This document shows, one piece after another, positions 24,068 through 33,301 of a stretch of 54,018 nt of DNA. Every line of letters starts with the position of its first letter. Position 1 is the stretch's first letter. The notes below the pieces were generated by a model that worked only from the letters and a program-made list of their open reading frames with translations, was not told where the DNA came from and made no database searches. The stretch covers positions 1 through 54,018 of the forward strand of contig DATGKR010000173.1 in assembly GCA_035294565.1 (NCBI GenBank), read 5' to 3'. This stretch comes from DATGKR01 sp035294565 (lineage in GTDB: Bacteria > Actinomycetota > Acidimicrobiia > Acidimicrobiales > Palsa-688). Both the position numbers and the translations under genes were made by a program.

Positions 24068-25023
24068 TTGAGCACCTCGGGGTTCACGGCGTATCGGGGG
24101 GCCTCGCCGGCCAGGAGGGCGGCGACGTCGTCGGCGACCATCGTCGCCTGACGGCACTCGGTGTCCCAGGTGGCGCCCCCTATGTGGGGGGTCAGCACCA
24201 CGTTGGGCATCGACACAAGGGGATGGTCGGTGGGAAGGCTCTCGCCCTCGAAGTGGTCCAGGCCGGCGCCGGCGATGCTCCCCGCTCGGAGGGCCTCGAC
24301 GAGGGCGTCGGTGTCGTGGAGCCGAGCCCGGGCCGTGTTCAGGTACCAGGCGGTGGGCTTCATCGCCGCGAACTGTGAAGCGCCCATCATGCCCGCGGTC
24401 TCCTCGGTCACCGGTGCGTGCATCGACACGATGTCGGAGATCTCGATGAGCTGCTCCAGGCCGACGGTGGGGACGTCGGCGTAGGGGTCGCAGGCGACGA
24501 CGCACATCCCGAGACCCTCGAGGCGCCACTTCAGGGCCCTGCCGACCGCCCCCAGCCCGACCAGCCCAGCGGTGCGCCCGGCCAGCTCCCACGCCCGGAA
24601 GCGCTGGTAAGGGATCGTGCCGTCCCGGTAGACCTCCCCTGCCCTCACGTCGGAGTCGGCGGGCAGCACCCTGCGGGCGAGGCAGAACAGCAGGGCGACC
24701 GCGAGCTCGGCCACGGCGTCGGCGTTGCGGCCCGGGCAGCGGATCACCGGCACCCCCGCTTCGGTGGCGGCGCCGACGTCGACGTTGACCGGGTCAGCCC
24801 GGGTGGCCGCCACGAACCGCAGCGGGCGCTCGAAAACCTCCCGCCCGACGAGGTCGGACTCGACGACCAGCCCGTCGGCCTCCTCGCCGGCGAGCCGCTC
24901 GGCGAGCTTGGCCGAGTCGTAGATCCTGAGCGGTTTCTGGTCGATCCACGGGTCGTACACAACGTCTGCCATCTCCCTCAGGCGGTCCAGTCCCTCGCCG
25001 CGCAGGGGGGCGGTGACCAGCAC
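24064..25023 (-). CDS. D-isomer-specific 2-hydroxyacid dehydrogenase
   Basis: A 319-residue NAD-dependent dehydrogenase of the phosphoglycerate dehydrogenase type. It has the nucleotide motif GLGAVGRAL and the catalytic triad: Arg in NTARARLHD, Glu in FEGESLP and His in LTPHIGG. It would reduce a 2-keto acid or oxidise a D-2-hydroxyacid. An in-frame ATG at 25059 lies inside the operator; I prefer GTG 25023, which gives the usual family start (VLVTAPL). It is first in the operon with the aldolase and thiolase and diverges from the FGGY kinase. Confidence 0.88.
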   Translation of the reverse strand: MLVTAPLRGEGLDRLREMADVVYDPWIDQKPLRIYDSAKLAERLAGEEADGLVVESDLVGREVFERPLRFVAATRADPVNVDVGAATEAGVPVIRCPGRNADAVAELAVALLFCLARRVLPADSDVRAGEVYRDGTIPYQRFRAWELAGRTAGLVGLGAVGRALKWRLEGLGMCVVACDPYADVPTVGLEQLIEISDIVSMHAPVTEETAGMMGASQFAAMKPTAWYLNTARARLHDTDALVEALRAGSIAGAGLDHFEGESLPTDHPLVSMPNVVLTPHIGGATWDTECRQATMVADDVAALLAGEAPRYAVNPEVLK

Positions 25024-25044
25024 CCGGGGTCGGCCTGCGAAGTG

Positions 25045-25058
25045 TGACGCGCGTGTCA
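25045..25058. promoter_or_regulatory. Operator TGACGCGCGTGTCA (TGAC-N6-GTCA site 6)
   Basis: Lies between the divergent 2-hydroxyacid dehydrogenase and FGGY kinase operons. It is directly followed by TAGTCT (25059-25064), the plus-strand -10 box, 11 bases before the kinase ATG. It is identical (reverse complement) to site 5. Confidence 0.78.
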
Positions 25059-25075
25059 TAGTCTGGTGATCCTAC

Positions 25076-26476
25076 ATGGATCAGGTCACCGTTGGACTGG
25101 ACATCGGCACCACCTCCACCAAGGCCGTCGCGGTCGACGCCGCCGGGACCGTGCTGCGCCGGGCTCGGATCACCCACGGCGTGGTCGTGCCCGCCCCCGA
25201 CCGGATGGAGCACGACGCCGACCGGGCTTGGAGGAGGGGCCCGCTGCGGGCCCTGGCGGCGCTCGGCGACGTGCAGCCCGTGGCGCTCGCGGTGACGTCG
25301 ATGATGCCGTCGGTGACGGCCGTCGACGCCAAGGGCCGGCCCATGACCGCGGGCCTGATCTACGGTGACAGCCGGGGCCGTTCCGGACCGGCGATCAGCG
25401 CTCTCGCCGAGGGTGGCCCCGGGACCAGCGGGGCGGAGGTCGCCGGCTTCCTCTCGTGGGCGGCGAGCCAGGTGCCCGACGCGCACGGCTACTGGCCGGC
25501 GCAGGCCGTGGCCAACCGGGCTCTGGGCGCCGCCCCGGCGGTGGACATGATCGTGGCTTTCATCGCCGCGCCCATCTACGGCCCCGACGGGTGGGACCCC
25601 GACCTGTGCGCCGCCTGCGGGGTCAGGCCGGATCAGCTGCCCACCGTGGACGCCCCCGGGGCGCCGGTGGGACGCCTCGGCGGTGGCGCAGAGGGGCCGA
25701 TCGTCGCCGCTGGCACCGCCGACGTGTGGTGCGAGCATCTCGTCGCGGGCGTGGGAGCAGCCGGGGACGTGCACGTCGTGCTCGGAAGCACCCTGATCGT
25801 CTGGGCCATCGACAACGCTGCCGCGACCGGCGAGCCGCACCCGGGACTTTGGAGCGTGCCGCTCGGCGACCCGAACCTCAAGATGGTGGGCGGCGCCAGC
25901 AACGCGGGAGGGCTCTTCCTCGACTGGGCCGGCCGGCTGGTCGGCAGCAGGGGCCGGCGTCGCGAAGCGGAGAGGGTGGATCCCGCCGACGTGCCGGTGT
26001 GGGTGCCCTACCCCCGCGGGGAGCGGACCCCCTACCACGACCCCTACCGGCGCGCCGCCCTGCACGAGATCAACCTGGGTCATGGCCCGGCGGCGATCGA
26101 GCGGGCGGCGTGGGAGGCCACCGGCTTCGTGGTGCGCCACCACCTCGACCTCTCGGCGGCGCCCGCCAAGCGGATCGTCGCCACCGGAGGCGGCACACAG
26201 GTGGCCGGGCTGGTAGAGGCCTTGGCCTACACGACCGGGCTGCCCGTCCACGTCGCCTCCGACCCCGAGGGTGCCGCGCGCGGAGCGGCCTTCGTCGCCC
26301 GCCACGCCGCCGGTCTCGAAACCAATTTCGACGACGCCAGGCGGTGGGCCTCCACCGGGAGGGTGGTCGAACCCGACCCCACCTGGTCCAACCACGCCAA
26401 CCTGCGCTACCAGCGGTTCCTCGAGCTGTCGGGGCCGCCGTCGCGCCCCCAGCCGATCGCCGAGGCGCCGGCGTGA
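25076..26476 (+). CDS. FGGY-family carbohydrate kinase
   Basis: A 466-residue kinase of the xylulokinase/gluconokinase superfamily. The N-terminal phosphate motif is GLDIGTTSTKAVAVD (DIGTTSTK at residues 9-16), and the C-terminal ATP motif is VATGGGTQVAGLVEAL. ERTPYHDPYRR resembles the FGGY signature segment. It should phosphorylate a small sugar or polyol; the substrate is not readable. It is odd that this gene is translationally coupled (GTGA) to a fused acyl-CoA dehydrogenase. The operon is driven from a promoter with operator 6. Confidence 0.9.
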   Translation: MDQVTVGLDIGTTSTKAVAVDAAGTVLRRARITHGVVVPAPDRMEHDADRAWRRGPLRALAALGDVQPVALAVTSMMPSVTAVDAKGRPMTAGLIYGDSRGRSGPAISALAEGGPGTSGAEVAGFLSWAASQVPDAHGYWPAQAVANRALGAAPAVDMIVAFIAAPIYGPDGWDPDLCAACGVRPDQLPTVDAPGAPVGRLGGGAEGPIVAAGTADVWCEHLVAGVGAAGDVHVVLGSTLIVWAIDNAAATGEPHPGLWSVPLGDPNLKMVGGASNAGGLFLDWAGRLVGSRGRRREAERVDPADVPVWVPYPRGERTPYHDPYRRAALHEINLGHGPAAIERAAWEATGFVVRHHLDLSAAPAKRIVATGGGTQVAGLVEALAYTTGLPVHVASDPEGAARGAAFVARHAAGLETNFDDARRWASTGRVVEPDPTWSNHANLRYQRFLELSGPPSRPQPIAEAPA

Positions 26477-28656
26477 GCCTGGCTATAAGCGACGAGCACG
26501 TCGAGCTCGCCGCCACCGTGCGGCGTTTCCTCGACAGCCGCTGCCCGCCGGCCGTGGCCCGCGCCGGCCTCGACGCACCCGAGGAGGTCATGCCGCCCTT
26601 CTGGGCCGAGGCGGCCGGGATGGGCTGGCTCGGCCTGCACGTCGAGCAGTCCCACGGCGGGGAGGGCTTCGGGCTACCCGAGGTCGCTGTGGTCCTGGAA
26701 GAGTTGGGCAGGGCCGCCGCGCCGGGGCCGTTCCTGGCGACGATCCTCGCCTCGGCGCTGCTCGGCGCCGGGGGCTCGGCGGACGCCGCGAAGAGGTGGC
26801 TCCCCGGTCTGGCTGCGGGAACGATCGTGGGAGCGGCCGCCCTGCCCGGCGCGGGGCGCCTCGCTGCACCCGAGGCCGACGGAACCGGCACGCTCACCGT
26901 CTCGGGGACCATCCGCCCGGTGCTATCCGCCGGGTTGGCCTCCGTGCTGGTCGCCCCCGTGGAGCATCCTGGCGGGGTCACCTGGTGCGCCCTGGACCTC
27001 GCCGAGGCGAGCGTCGAGGTGCTGCCCAGCCTGGACCCGACGAGGAGGGTGGCGGCGGTCACCTTTCGCTCGGTCCCGGCCAAAAGGGCCGACCAGCTGG
27101 ACCTGCGAGGTTCCAGGGCGGCGGACATCATCGCGGCTCTCGTCGCCGCCGAGTGCGCCGGGGGGGCGGGGTGGTGCGTCGACACGGCCGCGGACTACGC
27201 CAAGGTCCGCGAGCAGTTCGGCCGGCCCATCGGCCAGTTCCAGGCGGTGAAGCACCGCTGCGCCGGGATGCTCATCCTCGCAGAGCAGATCCGCGCAGCG
27301 GCCTGGGACGCGGCGGCCGCGGTGGCGACGGCGGGCGGTGACGAGGCCTCCCTCTCTTGCTCGGCGGCCGGTGCGGTCGCTCCCCGTTTCTTCCAGCAGG
27401 TCGCCGAGGACTGCATCCAGGTCCTGGGTGGCATCGGTTTCACCTGGGAGCACGACGCCCACCGCTACCTGCGGCGAGCAACGACCCTCGCGGCGCTCAC
27501 CGGCGGCCCGGGCCCCTGGCGACGGCGCCTGGCGGAGCTGGCCCTGTCGGGGGCCAGGCGGACAGGGGCGTCCCCTTTGGTGTCGGGCCACGACGAGCTG
27601 CGCCGGTCGGTCCGCAGGGAGGTCGAGGCGATCTCCGCCCTGCCCCGGGAGAAAAGGCGCGAGGCGCTGGTCGACGCAGGCCTGTTCGTCCCCCACTGGC
27701 CGCCTCCGTGGGGACGCGGGGCGGGGGCGGCAGAGCAGATCGTCATCGACGAGGAGCTGGAGCGCGCCGGGCTCAGGCGCGAGAACCTCATGGTCGGCGC
27801 CTGGGCGGCGCCGACCATCGCCGCCCACGGCACGGCCGAGCAGAAGCAACGCTGGGTGCGGCCCACCCTCCTCGGCCAGATCGTGTGGTGCCAGCTGTTC
27901 AGCGAACCGGGGGCCGGTTCGGACCTGGCGTCGCTTTCCACCCGGGCGACGAGGTGCGAGGGGGGTTGGCTGCTCAACGGCCAGAAGGTGTGGACGACGA
28001 TGGCCGCCGAGGCCCAGTACGGGATCTGCCTCGCCCGGACCAACCCCGACGCGCCCAAGCACCTGGGCATCACCTACTTCGTGGTGGACATGTCCCGCCC
28101 CGGGATCGAGGTGCGGCCGCTTCGCGAGCTCACCGGCCACGCGATGTTCAACGAGGTGTTCCTCACCGACGTGTTCGTCCCCGACTCCGACGTTGTCGGC
28201 CCTGTCGACGGGGGCTGGCCCCTGGCAAGAACGACCCTCGCCAACGAGCGGGTGGCGATGGGCAGCGGGTCGTCGTTCGGGGGCGGCGTCGAGGCCCTCC
28301 TGGCCCTCGCCGCGACGGCCGCTGGGGAAGCCGACCGCGACGAGCTGGGCCGGCTCCTCGCCGAGGCGCACTGCCTTTCCATGATGGGCAGGCGGGCAGC
28401 CGTGCGGGCCGTCGCCGGCGCACCCCCGGGGGCCGAATCGAGCGTCCGAAAGCTGCTCGGCGCCGAGCACGACCAGCGCACCCAGGAGTTCGGCCTGTCG
28501 CTCCTCGGCCCCGAGGGGGCCACGACCGATGGCGCGGCCGCCCAGTGGGCCTTCGGATTCCTCGCCAACCGGTGCCTCACCATCGCCGGGGGGACCAGCG
28601 AGGTGCAGCGCAACGTGATAGCCGAACGGCTCCTCGGCCTCCCCCGCGACCCCTAG
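26473..28656 (+). CDS. Fused two-domain acyl-CoA dehydrogenase (FadE34-like)
   Basis: A 727-residue polypeptide holding two complete acyl-CoA dehydrogenase units. Residues about 1-370 resemble the chain without the SEPGAGSD loop (EQFGRPIGQFQAVKHRCAGM, then IQVLGGIGFTWEHD). Residues about 375-727 carry the loop (FSEPGAGSDLASLSTRA, around residue 475) and the GGTSEVQRNVIAERLLGLPR tail. This matches the actinobacterial FadE34 class, in which both subunits of a heterotetrameric enzyme are joined. Such enzymes act on bulky steroid-type CoA esters. The start is GTG 26473; earlier in-frame codons are kinase shadow. It meets the convergent amidohydrolase with a four-base overlap. Confidence 0.93.
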   Translation: MSLAISDEHVELAATVRRFLDSRCPPAVARAGLDAPEEVMPPFWAEAAGMGWLGLHVEQSHGGEGFGLPEVAVVLEELGRAAAPGPFLATILASALLGAGGSADAAKRWLPGLAAGTIVGAAALPGAGRLAAPEADGTGTLTVSGTIRPVLSAGLASVLVAPVEHPGGVTWCALDLAEASVEVLPSLDPTRRVAAVTFRSVPAKRADQLDLRGSRAADIIAALVAAECAGGAGWCVDTAADYAKVREQFGRPIGQFQAVKHRCAGMLILAEQIRAAAWDAAAAVATAGGDEASLSCSAAGAVAPRFFQQVAEDCIQVLGGIGFTWEHDAHRYLRRATTLAALTGGPGPWRRRLAELALSGARRTGASPLVSGHDELRRSVRREVEAISALPREKRREALVDAGLFVPHWPPPWGRGAGAAEQIVIDEELERAGLRRENLMVGAWAAPTIAAHGTAEQKQRWVRPTLLGQIVWCQLFSEPGAGSDLASLSTRATRCEGGWLLNGQKVWTTMAAEAQYGICLARTNPDAPKHLGITYFVVDMSRPGIEVRPLRELTGHAMFNEVFLTDVFVPDSDVVGPVDGGWPLARTTLANERVAMGSGSSFGGGVEALLALAATAAGEADRDELGRLLAEAHCLSMMGRRAAVRAVAGAPPGAESSVRKLLGAEHDQRTQEFGLSLLGPEGATTDGAAAQWAFGFLANRCLTIAGGTSEVQRNVIAERLLGLPRDP

Positions 28657-30383
28657 GTGAGCGGACCGGGGACCGCGACGGTTCGGGTGTCGCGTCCAGA
28701 GCGCAGGACGGCCCCGGGCAGGGCGCCGGTGAGGCGCCCGTCGGCGACCACGGCCGTGCCGTTCACATAGACGTGCTGGATGCCCCGGGCTCCCGCCCAA
28801 AGCCGCGACGCTCCGCCCGGGAGGTCGTCGACGGTCCTCTCCGGCTCGGGCCCGACGGTCTCGGGGTCGAAGACGGTGATGTCGGCGCGAAAGCCCGGCG
28901 CCAAGCGGCCCCGGCAGCGCAGACCGTACAGCGAGGCGGGGACGTCGCTCAGCTGGCGGGCGGCCTCCTCCCAGCTGATCGTCGCGTGGTCTCGCACGCT
29001 GGCGAGAAGGCTCGTCGTGTAGACCGCCCCGCACATCATGTCCAGGTGCGCGCCGGCGTCGCTTCCCCCCACCACCGTCCTCTCGTCGAGCCACGCCTCG
29101 GCGCGCAGACGCCAGTCCTCCTCGGAGGGTTCGGGCATCGGGGGGCTGAGACCGGTGCGCAGGTCGTCGGCGATCACCACGTCGAGCAGGGCGTCGAAGG
29201 GCTCCTGGCCGCGTTCTTTCGCCACCGAGCCGACGCTGCGCCCGGCGAGACCATCGTTGACCGCGGCGAACGTCTCGAGGATCCGCAGGCGATGCCACTC
29301 GGCGAGGTGGCGCAGCACGCCGGCCTCCTCCGAGCGGGCCCCCTCGGCCATGCGGCGCCGCACCTCCGGAGAGGCGAGGGCCGCCTTGCGCTCGTGGGGC
29401 GCCAGGCCGAGCACCTCAGCCCAGCCGGGGAACCCGGAGAGCACCGCGCCCGTCAGGAACGACAACCTGACGCCCATGGAATGCGGCAATGTGAGCGCCA
29501 CTATTCTTGCCCCGCGCCGGGCGGCACGGGTGGACGCCTCCAGCTGGCCGAGGTGCCCCGAGGGGTTCGCCGCCGACACTCCCAGCACGTTCCAGTTCGC
29601 AGGGCGGCCCGCGGCGAGCGACAGGCCCGTCATCAACTCCACCTCCTCGTCGGTGAATCCCGACAGGCAGCCCGGCAGGATGAACTCGACGGTGCTCCCC
29701 TCGTGTTCGCGAACCGCGCGGGCGAGGGCGAGGATCTCGTCGTGGCCGGCGAAGCGCGACGGGACCGGCTGGCCCTCCCCGTCGCGATGGGTGGGGGCCT
29801 GGGAGGTGGAGAAGCCGAGCGCCCCCGCTTCGAGGGCGTCGTGGAGGAGCCCGACCATCGCCTCGAGGTCGCGCGGCCCGGCCGCCTCGCCGACCGCCCT
29901 GTCGCCCATCGCCACGCGCCGCAGCGTGGAGTGGCCGGCGAGGAAGCCTGCGTTGACCCCGAGCCGCCCCTCGAAGCGGTCGAGCCATTCGCCGAAGGAG
30001 CTCCACTCCCAAGACAGGGTCGACTCGAGGGTGGCGAGGGGTATGCCCTCCACCCTCGACATGAGGCGAGTCAGGTAGCCAGTGTCAGCGGGGCCGGCTG
30101 GGGCGAGACCGAAGCCGCAGTTGCCGCCGAGCACCGTCGTCACTCCGTGCAGCGGCGACGGGGCGGCCGACGGGTCCCAGGAGAGCTGCGCGTCGTAGTG
30201 GGTGTGCAGGTCGACGAAGCCGGGGGCGACCATCAGCCCCGTCGCGTCGAGCACACACCTCGCCGGCTCGTCGATCGTCCCGACGGCGACGATCGTCCCG
30301 TCGCGTACGCCCACGTCGGCCACCGTCGAAGGCGCCCCCGTACCGTCGAGGACGCGGCCGGCGGAGATCAACAGGTCGAGCAC
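28653..30383 (-). CDS. N-acyl-D-amino-acid deacylase-family amidohydrolase (second copy)
   Basis: A 576-residue amidohydrolase-3 protein paralogous to 4582-6237: VAPGFVDLHTHYDAQLSWDP and GNCGFGLAP align one to one with the first copy. The metal motif HTH and the later GGSDAGAHLDMM are intact, so it should be active. I start at GTG 30383 (VLDLLISAGRVLDGTG); GAGGAGG is 12 bases upstream, rather far, so the exact start is uncertain. The frame continues upstream without family residues. It diverges from the synthetase at 30452 over the ACAA-N3-TTGT operator. Confidence 0.86.
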   Translation of the reverse strand: MLDLLISAGRVLDGTGAPSTVADVGVRDGTIVAVGTIDEPARCVLDATGLMVAPGFVDLHTHYDAQLSWDPSAAPSPLHGVTTVLGGNCGFGLAPAGPADTGYLTRLMSRVEGIPLATLESTLSWEWSSFGEWLDRFEGRLGVNAGFLAGHSTLRRVAMGDRAVGEAAGPRDLEAMVGLLHDALEAGALGFSTSQAPTHRDGEGQPVPSRFAGHDEILALARAVREHEGSTVEFILPGCLSGFTDEEVELMTGLSLAAGRPANWNVLGVSAANPSGHLGQLEASTRAARRGARIVALTLPHSMGVRLSFLTGAVLSGFPGWAEVLGLAPHERKAALASPEVRRRMAEGARSEEAGVLRHLAEWHRLRILETFAAVNDGLAGRSVGSVAKERGQEPFDALLDVVIADDLRTGLSPPMPEPSEEDWRLRAEAWLDERTVVGGSDAGAHLDMMCGAVYTTSLLASVRDHATISWEEAARQLSDVPASLYGLRCRGRLAPGFRADITVFDPETVGPEPERTVDDLPGGASRLWAGARGIQHVYVNGTAVVADGRLTGALPGAVLRSGRDTRTVAVPGPLT

Positions 30384-30428
30384 TTTTTCGAGGCACCTCC
30401 TCTCGGCGGGCGGACCCGCGCAGATAAC

Positions 30429-30439
30429 ACAAGTATTGT
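30429..30439. promoter_or_regulatory. Operator ACAAGTATTGT (ACAA-N3-TTGT site 1)
   Basis: An 11-bp palindrome between the divergent amidohydrolase and synthetase genes. Plus-strand TATTGT (30434-30439) overlaps its right half and would start an mRNA about six bases before the ATG at 30452. Minus-strand TTATCT (30427-30422) follows it directly. It is distinct from the TGAC-N6-GTCA family. Confidence 0.6.
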
Positions 30440-30451
30440 CGCACCTATCCG

Positions 30452-32104
30452 ATGAGCAAGATCCTCGAAGGTCCCCCGCTCGCCTCCGCCGAAGGGGTGG
30501 GAGAGCTGACCATCGGCGCCTTCTTGCGCCAGGTCTGCGCCCGCCATGCTGCCAACGAGGCTCTCGTCTTCGACGACCCCCTCGAAGGGGGCCGTACCGT
30601 CCGCTGGACATACGGGGAGCTCGAACGCCGGGCGAGAGGCGTGGCGGCGGCCCTCGTCGCGGGGGGGACGTCGCGCTACAGCCGCGTCGGGGTGCTGATG
30701 GGCAACCGCCCCGAGGCGGTCGCCTCCTTCTTCGGCGCGGCGATGGCGGGCGCCGTCGTGGTTCCGCTGTCCACCTTCGCCCCCCCGGCGGAGCTCGAGT
30801 GGCTGCTGGCGCACTGCGGCGCCGACACGCTGCTCACCCAGGCGTCGATGCTCAAGCGGCGCTTCGCCGACGAGGTGGACGCGATGCGCAAGAACCTCCC
30901 CTTCTTGCGCCGAGTGGCGGCGGTGGGACGCGACTGGGAGGAGTTCCTCGCCTCGGGCGAGATCGTCGATCCCTCGGTGGTCGACGGTCGCGTCGACGCC
31001 GCCTCGCCGCTCGACGAGGGCCTGATCATCTACAGCTCCGGCACCACGAGCCACCCCAAGGGAGTACTGCACTGCCACCGGTCCCCGACGTTGCAGTTCT
31101 GGCTGCAGGCACGCATCTTCGGCCGCACGCAGGACACGCGTATGTGGACCAGCCTCCCCATGTTCTGGACGGCGGGGCTCAACACCGCCATGGGCTCCAC
31201 GCTGGCCGCCGGGGCGTGCTGGGTCATGCAGGAGCACTTCGAAGCGGGTGCAGCCCTCAGGCTGATGCAGCGAGAGCAGGTGACGGAGCCCTACAGCATG
31301 CCGCACCAGACCGCCGCCCTGGAGGAGCACCCCGACTGGCCGGAAGCCGACCTCTCCTCCCTGCGCTGCGTCTATGGAAAGTCGGCCTTCGCCCGCCACC
31401 CGAGCGTGAAGGGCGACAAGGGCTGGAACATGCCGGTCGCCTACGGCCTGTCGGAGACCTGCACCAGCTTTGCAAGCCACCGCTTCGACACCCCGCGGGA
31501 GCTCCTCAGGTCCAGCTCGGGCCGGCTCCTGCCCGGCAACCGGCTGCGCGTCGTCGACCCCGACGACGGGCGTGAGCTCGGGCCGGGCGAGGTGGGAGAG
31601 CTGACCATCGCCGGACCGACGCTGATGATCGGCTACGTGGGATCCGAGTGGCGGGAGTGCTTCGACAACCACGGGTTCTTTCACACGGGAGACGTCGGCT
31701 TCTACGACGCCGACGGATACCTGCACTGGACGGGACGGCGCTCGGAGATGATCAAGACCGCCGGGGCGAGCGTCTCGCCGGCGGAGATCGAAGTGGCCCT
31801 GCGCGCCTGCCCCCCGGTCAAGCTGGCCCGGGTGGTCGGCTGGCCGGACGAGCGGCTCGGCCAGGTGGTGGTCCTCTGCGTCGTGCTGAAGGAGGGGGCC
31901 TCCGCCAGCGCCGCCGACATCCAGGCGTTCCTCAAGGAACGGCTGTCCGCCTACAAAGTCCCCAGACACGTCCTGTTCTTCGCCGACGGCGAGATGCCGA
32001 TGACCGGCAGCGACATCAAGGTCCGCGACGCTGAGCTGCTCGCCATGGTCGGCGAGCGCCTCCCCCGGTCGGCGTCGGGCAAACTCGAGGAAGGAGCGAC
32101 TTGA
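30452..32104 (+). CDS. Acyl-CoA synthetase, AMP-forming (second)
   Basis: A 550-residue acid-CoA ligase. The P-loop YSSGTTSHPKG is at residues 194-204 and the aspartate motif HTGDVGFYDADGYLHWTGR follows the hinge. The catalytic lysine is probably in MTGSDIKVRDAELL. It is distantly similar to the 9092-10753 enzyme. Its TGA overlaps the TTG start of the next hot-dog gene, so activation and hydration are encoded together. The start has no strong ribosome-binding site and a very short leader is predicted. Confidence 0.92.
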   Translation: MSKILEGPPLASAEGVGELTIGAFLRQVCARHAANEALVFDDPLEGGRTVRWTYGELERRARGVAAALVAGGTSRYSRVGVLMGNRPEAVASFFGAAMAGAVVVPLSTFAPPAELEWLLAHCGADTLLTQASMLKRRFADEVDAMRKNLPFLRRVAAVGRDWEEFLASGEIVDPSVVDGRVDAASPLDEGLIIYSSGTTSHPKGVLHCHRSPTLQFWLQARIFGRTQDTRMWTSLPMFWTAGLNTAMGSTLAAGACWVMQEHFEAGAALRLMQREQVTEPYSMPHQTAALEEHPDWPEADLSSLRCVYGKSAFARHPSVKGDKGWNMPVAYGLSETCTSFASHRFDTPRELLRSSSGRLLPGNRLRVVDPDDGRELGPGEVGELTIAGPTLMIGYVGSEWRECFDNHGFFHTGDVGFYDADGYLHWTGRRSEMIKTAGASVSPAEIEVALRACPPVKLARVVGWPDERLGQVVVLCVVLKEGASASAADIQAFLKERLSAYKVPRHVLFFADGEMPMTGSDIKVRDAELLAMVGERLPRSASGKLEEGAT

Positions 32105-33261
32105 GCACCCTGGACACCTCCGACCTGGACCGCTACATGGGGGTCCCCATGGAGCCCGGCGAGCTGAAGGAGCCGGTCGCCGTCAACGACATCCGCCGCT
32201 GGGTGCAGGCGATGCACTACCCCAACCCGCTCCACTACGACGAGCGATGGGCGGCGGAGAGCCGCCACGGGCGGATCGTCGCCCCCCAGTCCTTCACGGT
32301 CGCCTGCGACACGAGCCACGGCGCCTCGCCCGCCCAGGTGGGCAGGATCCCGAACTCCCATCTGATTTTCGGCGGCGACGAGTGGTGGTTCTTCGGACCA
32401 CTGGTCCAACCCGGCGACCGCCTCGTGTGCCACCGCATGCCCTACGACTACCGGGTGACCGAAACCCGGTTCGCCGGGCCAACCTGCTTCCAGCGGGGAG
32501 ACACCCTCTACATCAACCAGCGCGGCGAGCGAGTGGCGCAGCAACGCTCGACGTCCATCCGCTACCAGGTGCGCGAGGCGAAGGAGAAGAAGCTCTTCGA
32601 GGAGGAGCTCGACCCTGAGTGGACCGACGAGCAGCTGCTCGAGCTGGAGAAGGTCAAGTCCGGTTTCATCGAGCAGATCCAGAAGCTCGGGCACGAGCCG
32701 CGACCGTTCGAGTCGGTGTCGGTGGGCGACGAGCTGGCCACCAACGTCCTCGGCCCGCACAGCCTGGCTAGCTTCGCAACCGAGTGGCGGGCGTACCCGA
32801 TGACCGTCTGGGGGGCGACGCTGAAAGGCCCCACCACCGTACGCGCGGAGGAGCTCGGCTACACGAAGGAGATGGCCGGCTTCGAGGGGGACCGGCGCAT
32901 GGAGCGGGTCAACCCGGAGCTCACCGACGGCGCCTACTACGGGCCCTCGAGGGGCCACCTCCAACCCCGCTGGGCGCGCCACGTGGGCATGGCCCGCGGC
33001 TACGGCTACGGCGCGTCGATGGGGGCGTGGGTGCTCGACTACGTCGCCGCCTGGGCCGGCGAGTGGGGGTTCATCACCCATTCGGTCGCCCAGTACCGCA
33101 GTCCCGCCTTCACCGGCGACGCCACGTTCGTGCGCGGCCAGGTGTCCGGCACCCGGGTCGAGCGGCGGCGCCACATCGCCCAGGTGGAAGTGGAGCTGAC
33201 CAACCAGGAGGGGGCGGTGCTGGCGCGGGGGACGGTCGACGTGGAGCTGCCGGCCTCCTAG
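32101..33261 (+). CDS. Double hot-dog MaoC-family hydratase
   Basis: A 386-residue protein starting with TTG 32101, overlapping the previous stop (TTGA); AAGGAG is four bases upstream. Residues about 1-165 form a first hot-dog half with FAS1-dehydratase character (YPNPLHYDERWAAESRHGRI, then VAPQSF), and residues about 200-386 a second (FITHSVAQYRSPAFTGDATF, then RGQVSG). A long helical linker (about 165-205, EAKEKKLFEEELDPEWTDEQ) joins them. The canonical Asp/His hydratase dyad is not obvious, so catalysis is uncertain. Fused two-domain hydratases of this kind act on large CoA esters in actinobacteria. Confidence 0.82.
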   Translation: MSTLDTSDLDRYMGVPMEPGELKEPVAVNDIRRWVQAMHYPNPLHYDERWAAESRHGRIVAPQSFTVACDTSHGASPAQVGRIPNSHLIFGGDEWWFFGPLVQPGDRLVCHRMPYDYRVTETRFAGPTCFQRGDTLYINQRGERVAQQRSTSIRYQVREAKEKKLFEEELDPEWTDEQLLELEKVKSGFIEQIQKLGHEPRPFESVSVGDELATNVLGPHSLASFATEWRAYPMTVWGATLKGPTTVRAEELGYTKEMAGFEGDRRMERVNPELTDGAYYGPSRGHLQPRWARHVGMARGYGYGASMGAWVLDYVAAWAGEWGFITHSVAQYRSPAFTGDATFVRGQVSGTRVERRRHIAQVEVELTNQEGAVLARGTVDVELPAS

Positions 33262-33301
33262 GAGAAGCGGCTCCTGCGAGCAGGACCATGCGACACCCTT
33301 G

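Noticed and set aside
25024..25059. ATG 25059 as start of the 2-hydroxyacid dehydrogenase
   Set aside because: It would put the first codons inside the operator, and the added residues do not belong to the family. It cannot be fully excluded.
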